Source: Hordeum vulgare subsp. vulgare
Lineage: Eukaryota; Streptophyta; Magnoliopsida; Poales; Poaceae
Direction of reading: 5' to 3'
Length of the DNA: 64,000 nt
Assembly (NCBI RefSeq): GCF_904849725.1
Contig: NC_058518.1
Coordinates: 8,266,147-8,330,146 of the forward strand
The translations under genes and the position numbers were made by a program. Each line of letters begins with the position of its first letter. Position 1 is the stretch's first letter. The notes beneath the pieces were generated by a model, which saw only the letters and a program-made list of their open reading frames with translations, did no database searches and was not told where the DNA came from. Below, piece by piece: positions 33,017 through 45,100 of the stretch.

Positions 33017-34819
33017 CAGCATCTCTAGCCATTCGGTCCCAAGCATGAAATTGCGTCGTCTAGGGGCGCGCTGGTAAAAAAATCGTCTTGGAGGGCTCGG
33101 GTTCCGAGTCGCCTCCCTCAAAGGTCGTTCGAATTCTTTTTTAAAAAATAAACTCGGTCCAAATTTGGCTAAAACCGAGTCAAATTTAAAGGAAATTCAT
33201 GGTTTGCATTAAATTTGTAAAAAAGTGAAATAAAAACATAATTTAACATAAAACTAAACTAAACTAGACTACGTTGCCGCCACCCGCCGCTGCTGCCGAC
33301 GCCGCCGCCTTCTACATGCCGAAAAGCTTGTAGAAAGTGGTGCCGCCGCCGCTGTCGTCGTCGCTGTTGCCGCCCGCTCCGTCGCCGTCCTTGCTCCACC
33401 CCTGCCCTGGGTCGCCATGGCGAACGGGTTCGAAGGCCCCGGTGCCTCCTCGTCGCTCTCGTCGAGGATGACGAAGCCGCCCTCCTCGCGGCCGCGGCGA
33501 CGGGCGGCAATCTCCTCCAGGGCGCGGCACTCGCGCGCAATCTCCTCACAGACGTAGTCGTCCCGCGCCCATTTCAGGGCGGCCTCGGCGGAGGCGGCCA
33601 TGGCCAGGTGCTCCTGCTTGACTGGGAGGAGTCCCTGCTCCATCTTCGGCTTGACGAGGCGGGAGAAAGCATCGGGCTCGTTGATGACGATGCGAGTGCT
33701 ATGCGTGAGCCGCCCCAGCGACGTCTCCCGCGGCTCCGGCTTGACGGGGAGGAACGCGGTGATCCGGAGGAGCGGGAGCGGGATCCGGACGACGAGGACG
33801 ACGTTGTCTCCATCCGCTTCGACATCCAGGAGCTGTCGTGTCGGCGGGAGAAGGTAGGTGGCGGTGGATACTTATACCTCAGCGAGTTGCCTCCCTCGAT
33901 GTGCTCGTGGACGGCCTCCAAGGTGCGGCCACGGATGCCCCACCATTGGTGGCGCCCCTCGGAGTTGTGGCGGCCGCGGGGTTCAACCCCATTGGTGGCG
34001 GCGAGCTGGTCGGCATGACAGCGCTCGAAGTATGCCGTCCACAGCCGTTGTTGTCGGTGGCGTATCGCGGCAGGTTGCACGAGCTCTCCGACGGCCCCGA
34101 CAGGATGTGCGCGATCTCCGCCCGCCGGTCAGCTCCCGTGAGCGGCGGTGGCACCGGAACTCCGCCGACGCTCAGCCTCCAGGACCCCGGCTCCCGCATG
34201 TCCAACGGCGTTGGATAGTCCGCCTCGTAGAGAAGGCGGGCCTCGTCCTCGCGGAGGTGACGGCGGCCGAAGCCATTGGCGGCCGCTCCATCACTAGGGT
34301 AGCGTTTGACCATCTTTTGTGGAGAAAGAGGGGGAGAAGGCGCCAGTTACAAAGAAGGAGAGGAGAGAGCGTCGACGGGAGAGGTGTGTGCCATCGGCGG
34401 GGAGAGGGCGCCTTACATAGCCATAGGCGGGCGGACACGTGGAGCAGCGTTGTGTGAACGAGTGGTAGGAACCGACGGGGCATGCGTCGTCGGGACACGC
34501 GTTGCCGCGCCGCCCGTGAATCAATGGAAGGTTGACCGGCGGTGCAGCCTTCGCATTGATTCCTACATGAAATGAGGTGATGAGAACGACGACCGCGCGC
34601 CCAGTCGCTGGCTCGACGGGCCCAGCATTTTTTCGCGCCAAAAAAGTTTCCGTCGGCGTCCTCGGGCGCCCCTAGTGTGCTGGATTCGGTCTGGGATCGC
34701 CGGGGCCAATTTCGGCCGGAGCCGACGGAAAACAGGCTCCTGAGGGTGCGACTGGGCCATTTTTCCCTGCCGGCGAAAAAATGGTCGGGGAGCTGTTGGG
34801 AGCGCGGTTGGAGATGCTC
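33017..34819. mobile_element. PIF/Harbinger-type DNA transposon, copy B2 (1803 bp)
   Basis: This is the counterpart of 4195-5962 at the same site in the LINE. The left end is CAGCATCTCTAGCC (first G mutated) and the right end on the reverse strand is GAGCATCTCCAACCG, flanked by TTA (33014-33016 and 34820-34822). Confidence 0.8.
33269..34313 (-). pseudogene. Harbinger-borne repetitive ORF, copy B2
   Basis: It starts at 34313 (MVKRYPSDGAAANGF) and contains YEADYPTPLDMREPGSWRLS. A frameshift leads to WTAYFERCHADQLAATNG and RYKYPPPPTFSRR. A further shift leads to ALKWARDDYVCEEIA and GREEGGFVILDESDEEAPG. The frame breaks are not all shared with copy B1, so decay continued after the duplication. 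Function unknown. Confidence 0.6.
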
Positions 34820-34822
34820 TTA

Positions 34823-34906
34823 GACTTGAGTCTGATTTGGAGTCAGCTTGCGTGTACGTGTGTAGTATAGCGGGAGTCAGTTAGCAGAGTTTAGGGTACT
34901 AAGGAC
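34823..34906 (+). other. B2 block sequence and left stub of a Tourist MITE
   Basis: This matches 5966-6075 of B1. The last four bases (34903-34906, GGAC) are the left tip of the MITE that is whole at 6072-6188 in B1. Confidence 0.6.
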
Positions 34907-35265
34907 CAGGGGCGGACCCAGCGGAAAAAAGGACCGGGGGAATCCATGTGTAGAAAAATCACCAACATTTTTTTAAGAAAGAAAAATCACCGGCACATAA
35001 CTACATGAAGCTTATAACCGTCCAAATGTGACATAGATAGCAGTTTGCTCAAAGTAATAAAACACTCCATCCAATAGCAATATGAGAAGAGTGAACAAAC
35101 TTTTTTAAACAGAAGGATATATATCCAGATAGTTAATAGGTTGCAAAAATAAGAATATTGAAAATAATTGTTCTTACATGCGAGTAGAAAAGATATAATA
35201 GTATCAGCCATGTAAATACTAATGGAGGTGATAAACATAGAGAAGGTGTAAGATATTGAAGATAA

Positions 35266-37265
35266 TTACATTTCATTTCTCCCACGACGACCTTTCATCT
35301 TATGGAAACGATCAACGATCACTTCATTAGTAGCTGTATCCAGCAATCCCTTTTCCACATAGCAAATGAGGCTATGGCTCAAATAATCATCACCAATTTT
35401 GTTACGCAAAGCGCTCTTCACAATCTTCATAGCTGAGAAACATCTCTCTACCGTGGCAGTGGCAACAGGAAGAGTTAGTGCTAACTTCAAAAGCCGATAC
35501 ACCAACAGATAGGACAGATGCTTTCTTGTATCAACCATGAGTTTAGCTAAATCACCAATACTGTCCAGGCTAGCAAACCTTGTATCATGGAGTATATTAT
35601 CTATATAGAGGGAAAGTTCATGCTCAATAGTCACCATATCTCTATGATTGAAGTCATCGGGATAGAGCCTAGCTAGCTGCACCAACTTCTCCTTGTCAAA
35701 ATGACAAAATACATCACTTGGACTCAAAGTGGACATACAACGAAGTAATTCAGAATTTACCTCGTTAAATCTATGATGAAACTCTTTCCCTAACTGATCC
35801 AAAACAACAAAAAAACAATCAACACGGTAATGGTGTTCATTGTTAATGCGCGTCTTCTGTCTTGGTTTCTTTGGGTTCACATGGTCATTTTCCATATCAA
35901 GCATTGAGATGTCGTATCTCTCGCAGAAACAAGTTACTTTCTCCATAAGAGAATTCCATCCATCATTTGTTCTAAGCTTTTCTAGTTCCCGCTTAGTGGA
36001 TTCCACATCAGAAATGGCATTTGCAATGTCTTTATCCTTTCTCTATAAGGTTTTCGATAGGCCATTTGTTAAAGCTAATATCATCATCATCATATGTAAG
36101 AAGAATGCGGAATCAAAAGTTTGGAAATATTTTAGAAGACCATTAGCTTGCCTCCTCTTTCCGGAATCTACACCATCTTTCTCAACATATTCTAGTACTT
36201 TAACCGCTGACGAGAACATCTTTGACAAACCTAACAATGTTCTGTAATGGGAATTCCAACGAGTGTCGCCAGGTCTTTGAAGTGATAGTTCCTGATTTAG
36301 TCCAGTTCCTGTAGCAATCTCTCCGCACCCAATTCCTTTCCTCAATTCTTCTCGATGATGTTCTCTAAGTTGGTCTTTTCTCTTGCAAGATGCTCCCACA
36401 ACATTCAACAAAACTGAGATCATATCAAAGAAATCTCCGACATCAAATATATCCTTCGCAATAGCCACAACAACCAAGTTGAGTTTATGAGCAAAACAAT
36501 GTATATAGTATGAAGATTTGTTCTCACTCATTATTTTTGCTTGCAAACCATTAAACTCACCCGACATATTACTTGCACCGTCGTAACCTTGGGCTCTAAC
36601 TTGCTTTAGACTCAAACCAAGTTTTGAAAATAAGAAATCTATGCAAGACTTGAGATGAGAAGCTGTTGTCTCCTCCACATGAACAACCCCGACAAACTTT
36701 TCTTGGACCAGCCCACATTTATCAACATACCGGAGAACTACTGCCATTTGTTCTTTGTCGGAAACATCTCGACACTCATCTACCAATAAGCTGAACACAC
36801 CATCGCGCGCCAACAGTCCTTGAGTGCCCTGTTGTGAAAGCTATCACGATCACCAACATGAGTCACTAATCTCTCTGTCTTCTTCCAAAAGTTCCATCCT
36901 TGTAATACAAATGCATCATGCCCATGATGGTTGTCTTTAACGTTGTCCCTGAACAAATAACAACATAAGCAATAGGCTTTGTCCGTCTTCTCGCTGTACT
37001 CTATCCAATTACCGTATTGATCAAACCAATCAGGATTAAATCGCCTCCTACTCTTCCTCTTCTTCCCAATCAGCTTGTATGGAAAATTAAAACCGCGAGG
37101 CTGATGAGGTCCCCAAGTCCAATACTTTCTCCTGATCTGGTCACATTGATTGGGGTGATAATCTGCCATCCTCTTCCTTTTAGCTGGATCTCGAGGAAGC
37201 TTGTCGAGGTCAATTAGTTCAGGGACAGCAGAATTATGTCTCCGGTGCTGCAACTCTTGGTGCAT
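35266..37265 (-). pseudogene. hAT transposase, TTF zinc-finger type (ZMYM1-like)
   Basis: From 37265 the minus strand encodes a TTF zinc-finger region (YWTWGPHQPRGFNFPY, WIEYSEKTDKAYCLCCYLF). A frame change near 36800 leads to the DUF4371/RNase H-like core (FSLLVDECRDVSDKEQMAVV, AQGYDGASNMSGEFNGLQAK, CFAHKLNLVVVAIA). A second break near 36030 leads to the hAT C-terminal dimerisation domain (LKLALTLPVATATVERCFSA). The stretch between HNRALKDC and the catalytic core is much shorter than usual, which implies an internal deletion. It is not functional. Confidence 0.8.
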
Positions 37266-37329
37266 TTGGGGCTGAACTCTCTATGACGGTGTTGCTTGGG
37301 TTGACATTTGCTGGTTTCTTAATCAAGTA

Positions 37330-37422
37330 CTCCCTCCGTCCTAAAATAACTGTCTCAACTTTGTACTAGAGCTAGTACAAAGTTGTATTAAGTTTAAGAC
37401 ACTTATTTTGGGACGGAGGGAG
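37330..37422. mobile_element. Stowaway MITE (93 bp)
   Basis: The ends CTCCCTCCGTCC and GGACGGAGGGAG are perfect inverted repeats flanked by TA (37328-37329 and 37423-37424). The centre is palindromic around ACTAGAGCTAGT. Its well-kept ends suggest a young insertion. Confidence 0.92.
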
Positions 37423-38239
37423 TACTTATCCATTATTTTCCTTCTTCCCTGCCAATCATTGAAAACCTATGAGTATACTGTATAAATTCATATGCTGGTA
37501 GCAGCAGGCAAAGAAAAGTAAATATGCAGCATATTAGTCAGGCTAATCGGATCACAATCAGGCCCTGATTGAATTGCAAAGAAAATCCCCAAATCATAAA
37601 AATTGGGCAGCAAACTAGTATGTCAATTGTCAAACTGTGACTGCTACAATACCAAATTGAGGACCAGTTGGCAGCAAAGATTTTCTTTAATTTGATACGA
37701 AAAAGATCAAGAGAACCAGAACAATAAATATCATATCAAAAATTAAAAAGACCTAAACCTAATGTTAATCAGTTGAGACGAGTACTGAACTGGGCTGCTG
37801 GGCGCAGCGATATTTGGGATGAATACTGCAACGTCGAGTCTTGATGCGGAGGTGGCGTCGCCGCGTCGGCCGGCCAGGCACACGGCGGACGCGTAGATCT
37901 CCAGAGACGAAGCGTCAAGCTGCCGACGCCGCGTATTCTGCTTTTGTTGATCTCCAGAATCGAAGCGTCAAAGCGGTGGAGTTGATCGATCAGATAGGCA
38001 TGATCTTTTTTTTTCTTCTTTTTTTTTGAGGGGTAGATAGGCATGATCTAGGCAGTAGCATGAGTCTGATACGTGAGAACTGGCCTAATAGGCTGGATGG
38101 GCTTTGTTTTTTTACAATGCTTTAAAACAACAGATGGGGCCGGATGGATTGGGCACCCTGATAATGGGCTGACTGGGGGAATTAGCTTAACTGTATCGGA
38201 CATGTAGAGGTAGGACTGAAAATTGAGTGGAGGCCAATG

Positions 38240-38352
38240 CCCGTTCGGTAATCCACCGGCTCCTAGAGTCTATGGAGCGGCTGTTTGTTCACTTTAAAAA
38301 AATTGAACTACAGCTCTGTTCACTTCGGGAGCGGAGTGACACTGAACGGGCC
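38240..38352. mobile_element. Tourist-like MITE, right part (B2)
   Basis: This matches 6075-6188 of B1 (CCCGTTCGGTAATCCACCGG to GAACGGGCC). It is separated from its left tip by the hAT element. Confidence 0.75.
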
Positions 38353-38355
38353 TAA

Positions 38356-39369
38356 GAGCATCACTAGTAGTACTCTCAAACCCTCAAACCAGTTTTAAGG
38401 GTTGAGAATTTGCATTTTTTTTGGCACTTTTAAGGGTTGAAAAACAGGGGCAAAGACTATAACTCTCAAACCCAACCCTTATAACAAAAACAGGGGCAAA
38501 GACTATAACCCTCAAATCCAACCCTTATAACAAAAACAGGGGCAAAAACAGGAGAGCTCGGGGCGGCGCGGCCGCGAGGAGAGCTCGAGGAGGCCTAGGG
38601 CCGGCCTGCCTCTGGCTGCGGGAGGCGGCAGGCGGCCTGGTGCGGGAGGCGGCGGGCGGTCGGGGGGCGGAGCGCGGCGGGCGGCCTGGTGCGGGAGGCG
38701 GCGGGCGGTCGGGGGCGGAGCGCGGCGGGCGGCCTGGTGCGGGAGGCGGCGGGCGGTCGGGGGGCGGAGCGCGGCGGGCGGCCTGGTGCGGGAGGCGGCG
38801 GGCGGTCGGGGGCGGAGCGCGGCGGGCGGCCTGGTGCGGGAGGCGGCGGGCGGTCGGGGGCGGAGCGCGGCGGGCGGCCTGGTGCGGGAGGCGGCGGGCG
38901 GTCCGGGGGCGGAGCACGGCGGGCGGCCTGGTGCGGGAGGCGGCGGGCGGTCCGGGGGCGGAGCGCGGCGGGCGGCCTGGTGCGGGAGGCGGCGGGCGGT
39001 CCGGGGGCGGAGCGCGGCCGGCGGCCTGGTGCGGGAGGCTGGGGTAGGTCGAGGGGGCGGGGCGCGGCGGCGGCGACGGTCGCGCAGCTCGGCCGGAATG
39101 GTGGCGGGTGGCCGGAATGGTGGCGGCGGTTGGGGACACGGAAAAGTTCCTCCTGCGCGATGATGGAACGATTTGAGGGTTAGGGTAGTTTTCGCTCCCC
39201 AACCCTCACTTCTACAGGTTGGGAGGGAGTTTGAGGGTTGGATTCTTAATTTTTTTTGAAGGTTTGAGGGTTAAGGGGTTCTAGTCTACGCGTTTTTTTG
39301 CTTGCAAACTATAAAAAAACAGTTATTTTTTAAGGATTTGAGGGTTTGAGGATACTATTAGTGATGCTC
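38356..39369. mobile_element. PIF/Harbinger-type element with GC-rich core (1014 bp)
   Basis: The left end GAGCATCACTAGTAGTACTC and the right end, reverse strand GAGCATCACTAATAGTATCC, are flanked by TAA (38353-38355 and 39370-39372). Block B1 has a single TAA at this site (6189-6191), which proves the insertion. There is no transposase; the interior is a minisatellite plus short repeats around CTCAAACCC. Confidence 0.88.
38625..39040. repeat. 49-bp GC-rich minisatellite
   Basis: Units of about 49 bp containing CCTGGTGCGGGAGGCGGCGG repeat about eight times. Long ORFs on both strands (Gly/Arg/Ala and Pro/Arg-rich) are periodic artefacts. Confidence 0.92.
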
Positions 39370-39372
39370 TAA

Positions 39373-41358
39373 CAGTCCATCACTCCCTTACTAGCCTGCA
39401 AAGTTTAGAGTCACCTTGAATAATCTGTTTTTAGGTTTGACTTTTTTGTTGAGTTTTTTGGGCTTTGATTTTTTGATGTGCTGTTTAATCTTCATCCGTT
39501 GTGAGCTTTGGTTTCGTTCACAAGAGACCTACACCCAGAGTAAAATGCATAAAACCACTATTTTAGTGTCATAATTCTTAGAAAACCATCATTTTATAAA
39601 ACGTGCTACTTTGCACCCCCTGACAAAAATATTGAACAAAAAAGGAGCACGTTTTGACGAGGCAAAGCGGCCACGTGGCTAGTGGTGGACGGCACAGGGG
39701 ATAACGGTCGTTAACGGCCCCGACCGACCGAGCCGGTCGGGAGATACCCAAAAAGAAAACCGTGGCACACTCCTCTCCCTCACTCTCTCCCTCTCTCTCC
39801 CTTCTGCGCCGCCGTCTCCACTGCTCAACCTTGCCCCCATCGCCGATGTAATGCCTTCTTGGGCAGACTCGAAGGAGAGCAGTGACGACGACATGGTCCA
39901 CTTCGACGACGAGGTAAGGCCCATTCATTGTACTCTGTCTGATAGCCTAGTTGGGGATTTCAGATTGGGTATTTTATATTTGGTATGATTTGGATCCGAT
40001 TTGGACCGGATCCAGGGTATTTGACCACTCCTCCCAATTCCTTTTGAACTCAATCCAGCCCCTCTTAACCATATACGACTCGGACTTTGAATTTGATGTG
40101 GAGATAACAGAGAAAGGCCCTATTGAGTGCTACCACCAGAAAATAGCCAAGAAATTCGTAGCATTCCATGGTGGCATAACTGGAAGGAGATTTTATGAAT
40201 GTGGTGAAGATGTAAGTTGCAATCATGTCCTGCTTTTCTTATTTCAAGTCCCATGTAAACTAGTGTATCAACAGTGTGATTGCTAGTAATGCAGTTATCT
40301 GTTGGAGCATTGTAATTGTTAATGATCACATTGGTTTGAAAAAAGAGCTTAGGCAGAGATATGTGATTGTGTGAGTCTTTTCCCTTTCAGGAAGTGTCCA
40401 CATCAAACCATTTTTTTTAAATCTTAGTGTATTTTTTAAAATGTTAATTGCTCGCATTTAAAAAAATTCACGCGTTTCAGAAAAACATGTTTGTGTCATT
40501 CTGAAAAAATATTTTATACCATCCAAAAAATGTAAATAACCTTTAGAAAATGTTCACACGTTCCAAAATTATTATTAGGACAATTTGAAACAATGTTTAT
40601 TGAATTTTTTTTGTGCAATTTTAATATGACTTGTACCTCTAAACAAATATTGACATTAACAAAATATTCACGCATTTCAAAAAATATGTTGGTAACATTT
40701 TGAATAAATGTGAATACATTCACATGATTCATAAAAATATTCTCGTGTTTCAAAAAAATGTTAGTGTAATTTTAAAATGATTTGTATGCAATGTTTACAA
40801 CATGTTCGTGTAATTGTGGAAAAAATATTGTAACCATTGAAAAAATGTAAATAACCTTTAAAAAATGGTCACACGTTCCAAAATTATTTTCATGACACTT
40901 TCAAACAATGTTTGTTCAATGTGTATTTTTTGTGCAGTTTTAAAATGTCTTGTACCTCTAAAAAAATATTGAAAATAACAAAATATTCAAGCATTTTAAA
41001 AAAATGTTGGTCACATTTTGAATAAACGTTACCATATTGCTAAAACAAATGTTCATTTAATATAAGAAATCATTTGTAAAAGAAACACAGACACCCAACA
41101 TGGACAAATAAATAAATTTGTTAAAGAAACCTATTTAAAAATAAACTGCAAGAAGAGACTTGTTGCGAGATGGAGTATTGTGTTGCAAGATAATACTCCT
41201 GCGATCATCTTCTCCTCGACTGTGATAATTCACCAGTTGCAGGCGATCAAACACGCACTGAGTGATGCCTACAGCGAGGCCTATTGGCCCAGTAGAGTCA
41301 TGGTTGGGGCACTTATATTTTTTTTAGGAACCTTCTAGCGTGTTTTGCTATCATTACT
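39373..41358 (+). repeat. Right part of block B2
   Basis: This matches 6192-6484 and 17247-19014 of B1 and gives the CACTA empty site at about 39650. The AT-rich repeat segment is at 40440-41020. Homology with B1 stops at about 41358. Confidence 0.85.
39851..40211 (+). pseudogene. GRF-type zinc-finger gene fragment, copy B2
   Basis: Exon 1 (39851-39913) reads MPSWADSKESSDDDMVHFDD before a GTAAGG donor. The second segment keeps the zinc-binding pattern: ECYHQKIAKKFVAFHGG then GRRFYECGED, with a GTAAGT donor after it. It lacks the two stops of copy B1, but the acceptor before exon 2 reads ATAC instead of ATAG. It is more intact than B1 but lacks a clear 3' end, so I call it a fragment. Confidence 0.6.
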
Positions 41359-41819
41359 TTTGTGCTCTCATTTTTTCTTTCTCGGCTCACTGTTTTGTCA
41401 AACAATAAAAAAACAGTTTTCCATTTTATTTTCAGTTTTAAATTAACTTGAAAAGCATGGTGAACATATTCGTACTACACACCGGACTTATTTTGATTAT
41501 GCATTGCATATATTTCTAATGTAAGGCAAATATTTTCACACATGTAGGATTTTTTAATACACACTGGACATATTTTAAACACGTGATGCGCATGGTTAAA
41601 TATACGATGAATATTTTTATTGTCTATGTTTCATTAATATTTTTTAAGTATTCAAATTTGTAAAAGTAGATCGAAATAACATTTTTTGGGGGAAAACAGG
41701 CTAGAAACTCAAGTTTGCTTGGCAGGAGGGCGCTACGTGAGCGTCTGCATTTGTACCATGTTCTTAAAACAATTCAAAATGATTTTTCTTTGAAGTTTAT
41801 TTCACTGCTGATTTTCTGT
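41359..41819. other. No gene seen
   Basis: AT-rich sequence with a short GC-richer patch near 41710. No ORF or transposon end was recognised. Confidence 0.5.
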
Positions 41820-42126
41820 TTGGCCCATGTGACTCCGCCCCACGGTCAAATTACATATTAACCCGGCACCGCCTGGCCCAGCCCAGCCCACGACAGGTGG
41901 TCACCGTGGCCTAGGGACAGAACCTCAACCGGTGCCAACCAGCCACAGCCAAGAGCCGGAGGCAGAGAGTAGAGAGCGATAAAGCAGAGCTCCTCTCCTC
42001 ACCCGGCTACTCCCTCCCTATATATAATCCCCAATTTCATCTCCTAACATATAGAGCCTCCCGATTTCGAACCTCCCATCCCATTCCTCTCCCCGGATCC
42101 TAACCCACTCCTACCTCCTCCGCTCC
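41820..42126 (+). promoter_or_regulatory. Duplicated TFIIA-gamma promoter and 5' leader
   Basis: In order, the segment shares CCACAGCCA(A/G)GAGCCGGAGG, GCGATAAAGCAGAGC, the TATA box (TATATATAATCC, 42019-42030), CCTCCCGATTTCGAAC and CCTCCTCCGCTCC with the real promoter at 49200-49485. Overall similarity is about 80-85% by eye. It has no TFIIA coding exon behind it; homology ends at CCTCCTCCGCTCC, exactly where the 780-bp array begins. Confidence 0.88.
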
Positions 42127-45100
42127 TCATCGCGCCCTGCGACCTCCCGTTTTTGGGGGGATCTGCTGAGGTCGTTTTTTGGCTTGTCCCATATAACAGC
42201 CAAAAAAGCGTAGTTCGCTGAGCTTATACGGGATCTGCTGGGGACTCTCTCCAGAGTTGGTCGCCACCTGCACAATTCTTGAACAAGCTATTTTTAAATT
42301 ATTCCTTAAATTTATAATAAATGAACTATTTATTAGACTTGCGAATTAGATTTTAAAATTTTCAGAGCCTGCTTTAAAAAATCACCAACATTTTTTCAAA
42401 CATTGTGAATGTTTTGGATTCAGTGAATATTTTTCCTAAAATTTATTAATAATTTTAAAAAATGCTAGCATCTTGTGAAATACCATGAATGTTTTAATAA
42501 AACTCATGAACAAGTTTCAAAATTTGTGAACCTAAAACAATATGTTTATAAATTTAGGATATATTCATGTAAAATTTGTTTGCAAATTCAAAAAATATTA
42601 AGGAATTTTCATAAATGTTTGGGCTTTGAAACAAATGTGCATCATTTCAAAAAAAATATACAATTTCAAAAGAAAACAGGTTATTCAAAAAATGTTTCTA
42701 TTTTGAATTTTTTTTTGAGTGAACAATTGTTCGGGGGATTTCTTAAATTTGCTTAAAATGTATTTTTTAAATTCTTATCTTCAATTTTGTTCCTTCTTTT
42801 GCAAAACATGTTCATGTTTTGAGCTAATATTTGAGCTTAAATACATTTTAATAAAAATCTGAAATGTTTGTTATTCAAAAACAGGGACCTCCTCCGCTCC
42901 TCCGCTCCTCATCGCGCCCTGCGACCTCCCGTTTTTGGGGGATCTGCTGAGGTCGTTTTTTGGCTTGTCCCATATAACAGCCAAAAAAGCGTAGTTCGCT
43001 GAGCTTATACGGGATCTGCTGGGGACTCTCTCCAGAGTTGGTCGCCACCTGCACAATTCTTGAACAAGCTATTTTTAAATTATTCCTTAAATTTATAATA
43101 AATGAACTATTTATTAGACTTGCGAATTAGATTTTAAAATTTTCAGAGCCTGCTTTAAAAAATCACCAACATTTTTTCAAACATTGTGAATGTTTTGGAT
43201 TCAGTGAATATTTTTCCTAAAATTTATTAATAATTTTAAAAAATGCTAGCATCTTGTGAAATACCATGAATGTTTTAATAAAACTCATGAACAAGTTTCA
43301 AAATTTGTGAACCTAAAACAATATGTTTATAAATTTAGGATATATTCATGTAAAATTTGTTTGCAAATTCAAAAAATATTAAGGAATTTTCATAAATGTT
43401 TGGGCTTTGAAACAAATGTGCATCATTTCAAAAAAAATATACAATTTCAAAAGAAAACAGGTTATTCAAAAAATGTTTCTATTTTGAATTTTTTTTGAGT
43501 GAACAATTGTTCGGGGGATTTCTTAAATTTGCTTAAAATGTATTTTTTAAATTCTTATCTTCAATTTTGTTCCTTCTTTTGCAAAACATGTTCATGTTTT
43601 GAGCTAATATTTGAGCTTAAATACATTTTAATAAAAATCTGAAATGTTTGTTATTCAAAAACAGGGACCTCCTCCGCTCCTCCGCTCCTCATCGCGCCCT
43701 GCGACCTCCCGTTTTTGGGGGATCTGCTGAGGTCGTTTTTTGGCTTGTCCCATATAACAGCCAAAAAAGCGTAGTTCGCTGAGCTTATACGGGATCTGCT
43801 GGGGACTCTCTCCAGAGTTGGTCGCCACCTGCACAATTCTTGAACAAGCTATTTTTAAATTATTCCTTAAATTTATAATAAATGAACTATTTATTAGACT
43901 TGCGAATTAGATTTTAAAATTTTCAGAGCCTGCTTTAAAAAATCACCAACATTTTTTCAAACATTGTGAATGTTTTGGATTCAGTGAATATTTTTCCTAA
44001 AATTTATTAATAATTTTAAAAAATGCTAGCATCTTGTGAAATACCATGAATGTTTTAATAAAACTCATGAACAAGTTTCAAAATTTGTGAACCTAAAACA
44101 ATATGTTTATAAATTTAGGATATATTCATGTAAAATTTGTTTGCAAATTCAAAAAATATTAAGGAATTTTCATAAATGTTTGGGCTTTGAAACAAATGTG
44201 CATCATTTCAAAAAAATTATACAATTTCAAAAGAAAACAGGTTATTCAAAAAATGTTTCTATTTTGAATTTTTTTTGAGTGAACAATTGTTCGGGGGATT
44301 TCTTAAATTTGCTTAAAATGTATTTTTTAAATTCTTATCTTCAATTTTGTTCCTTCTTTTGCAAAACATGTTCATGTTTTGAGCTAATATTTGAGCTTAA
44401 ATACATTTTAATAAAAATCTGAAATGTTTGTTATTCAAAAACAGGGACCTCCTCCGCTCCTCCGCTCCTCATCGCGCCCTGCGACCTCCCGTTTTTGGGG
44501 GATCTGCTGAGGTCGTTTTTTGGCTTGTCCCATATAACAGCCAAAAAAGCGTAGTTCGCTGAGCTTATACGGGATCTTCTGGGGACTCTCTCCAGAGTTG
44601 GTCGCCACCTGCACAATTCTTGAACAAGCTATTTTTAAATTATTCCTTAAATTTATAATAAATGAACTATTTATTAGACTTGCGAATTAGATTTTAAAAT
44701 TTTCAGAGCCTGCTTTAAAAAATCACCAACATTTTTTCAAACATTGTGAATGTTTTGGATTCAGTGAATATTTTTCCTAAAATTTATTAATAATTTTAAA
44801 AAATGCTAGCATCTTGTGAAATACCATGAATGTTTTAATAAAACTCATGAACAAGTTTCAAAATTTGTGAACCTAAAACAATATGTTTATAAATTTAGGA
44901 TATATTCATGTAAAATTTGTTTGCAAATTCAAAAAATATTAAGGAATTTTCATAAATGTTTGGGCTTTGAAACAAATGTGCATCATTTCAAAAAAATTAT
45001 ACAATTTCAAAAGAAAACAGGTTATTCAAAAAATGTTTCTATTTTGAATTTTTTTTGAGTGAACAATTGTTCGGGGGATTTCTTAAATTTGCTTAAAATG

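Larger units (their letters stand above)
34907..38239 (-). mobile_element. Degenerate hAT transposon inserted in the B2 MITE
   Basis: The left end CAGGGGCGGACCCAGC is a typical plant hAT terminus. The interior carries a TTF-finger hAT transposase pseudogene on the minus strand. The right terminus and the 8-bp TSD are not recognisable, so the right end may be deleted or rearranged. A Stowaway MITE (37330-37422) is nested inside. B1 lacks this insertion. Confidence 0.75.

Noticed and set aside
38525..39202. Long Gly/Arg/Ala and Pro/Arg-rich ORFs on both strands
   Set aside because: They are translations of a 49-bp GC minisatellite, open in several frames at once.
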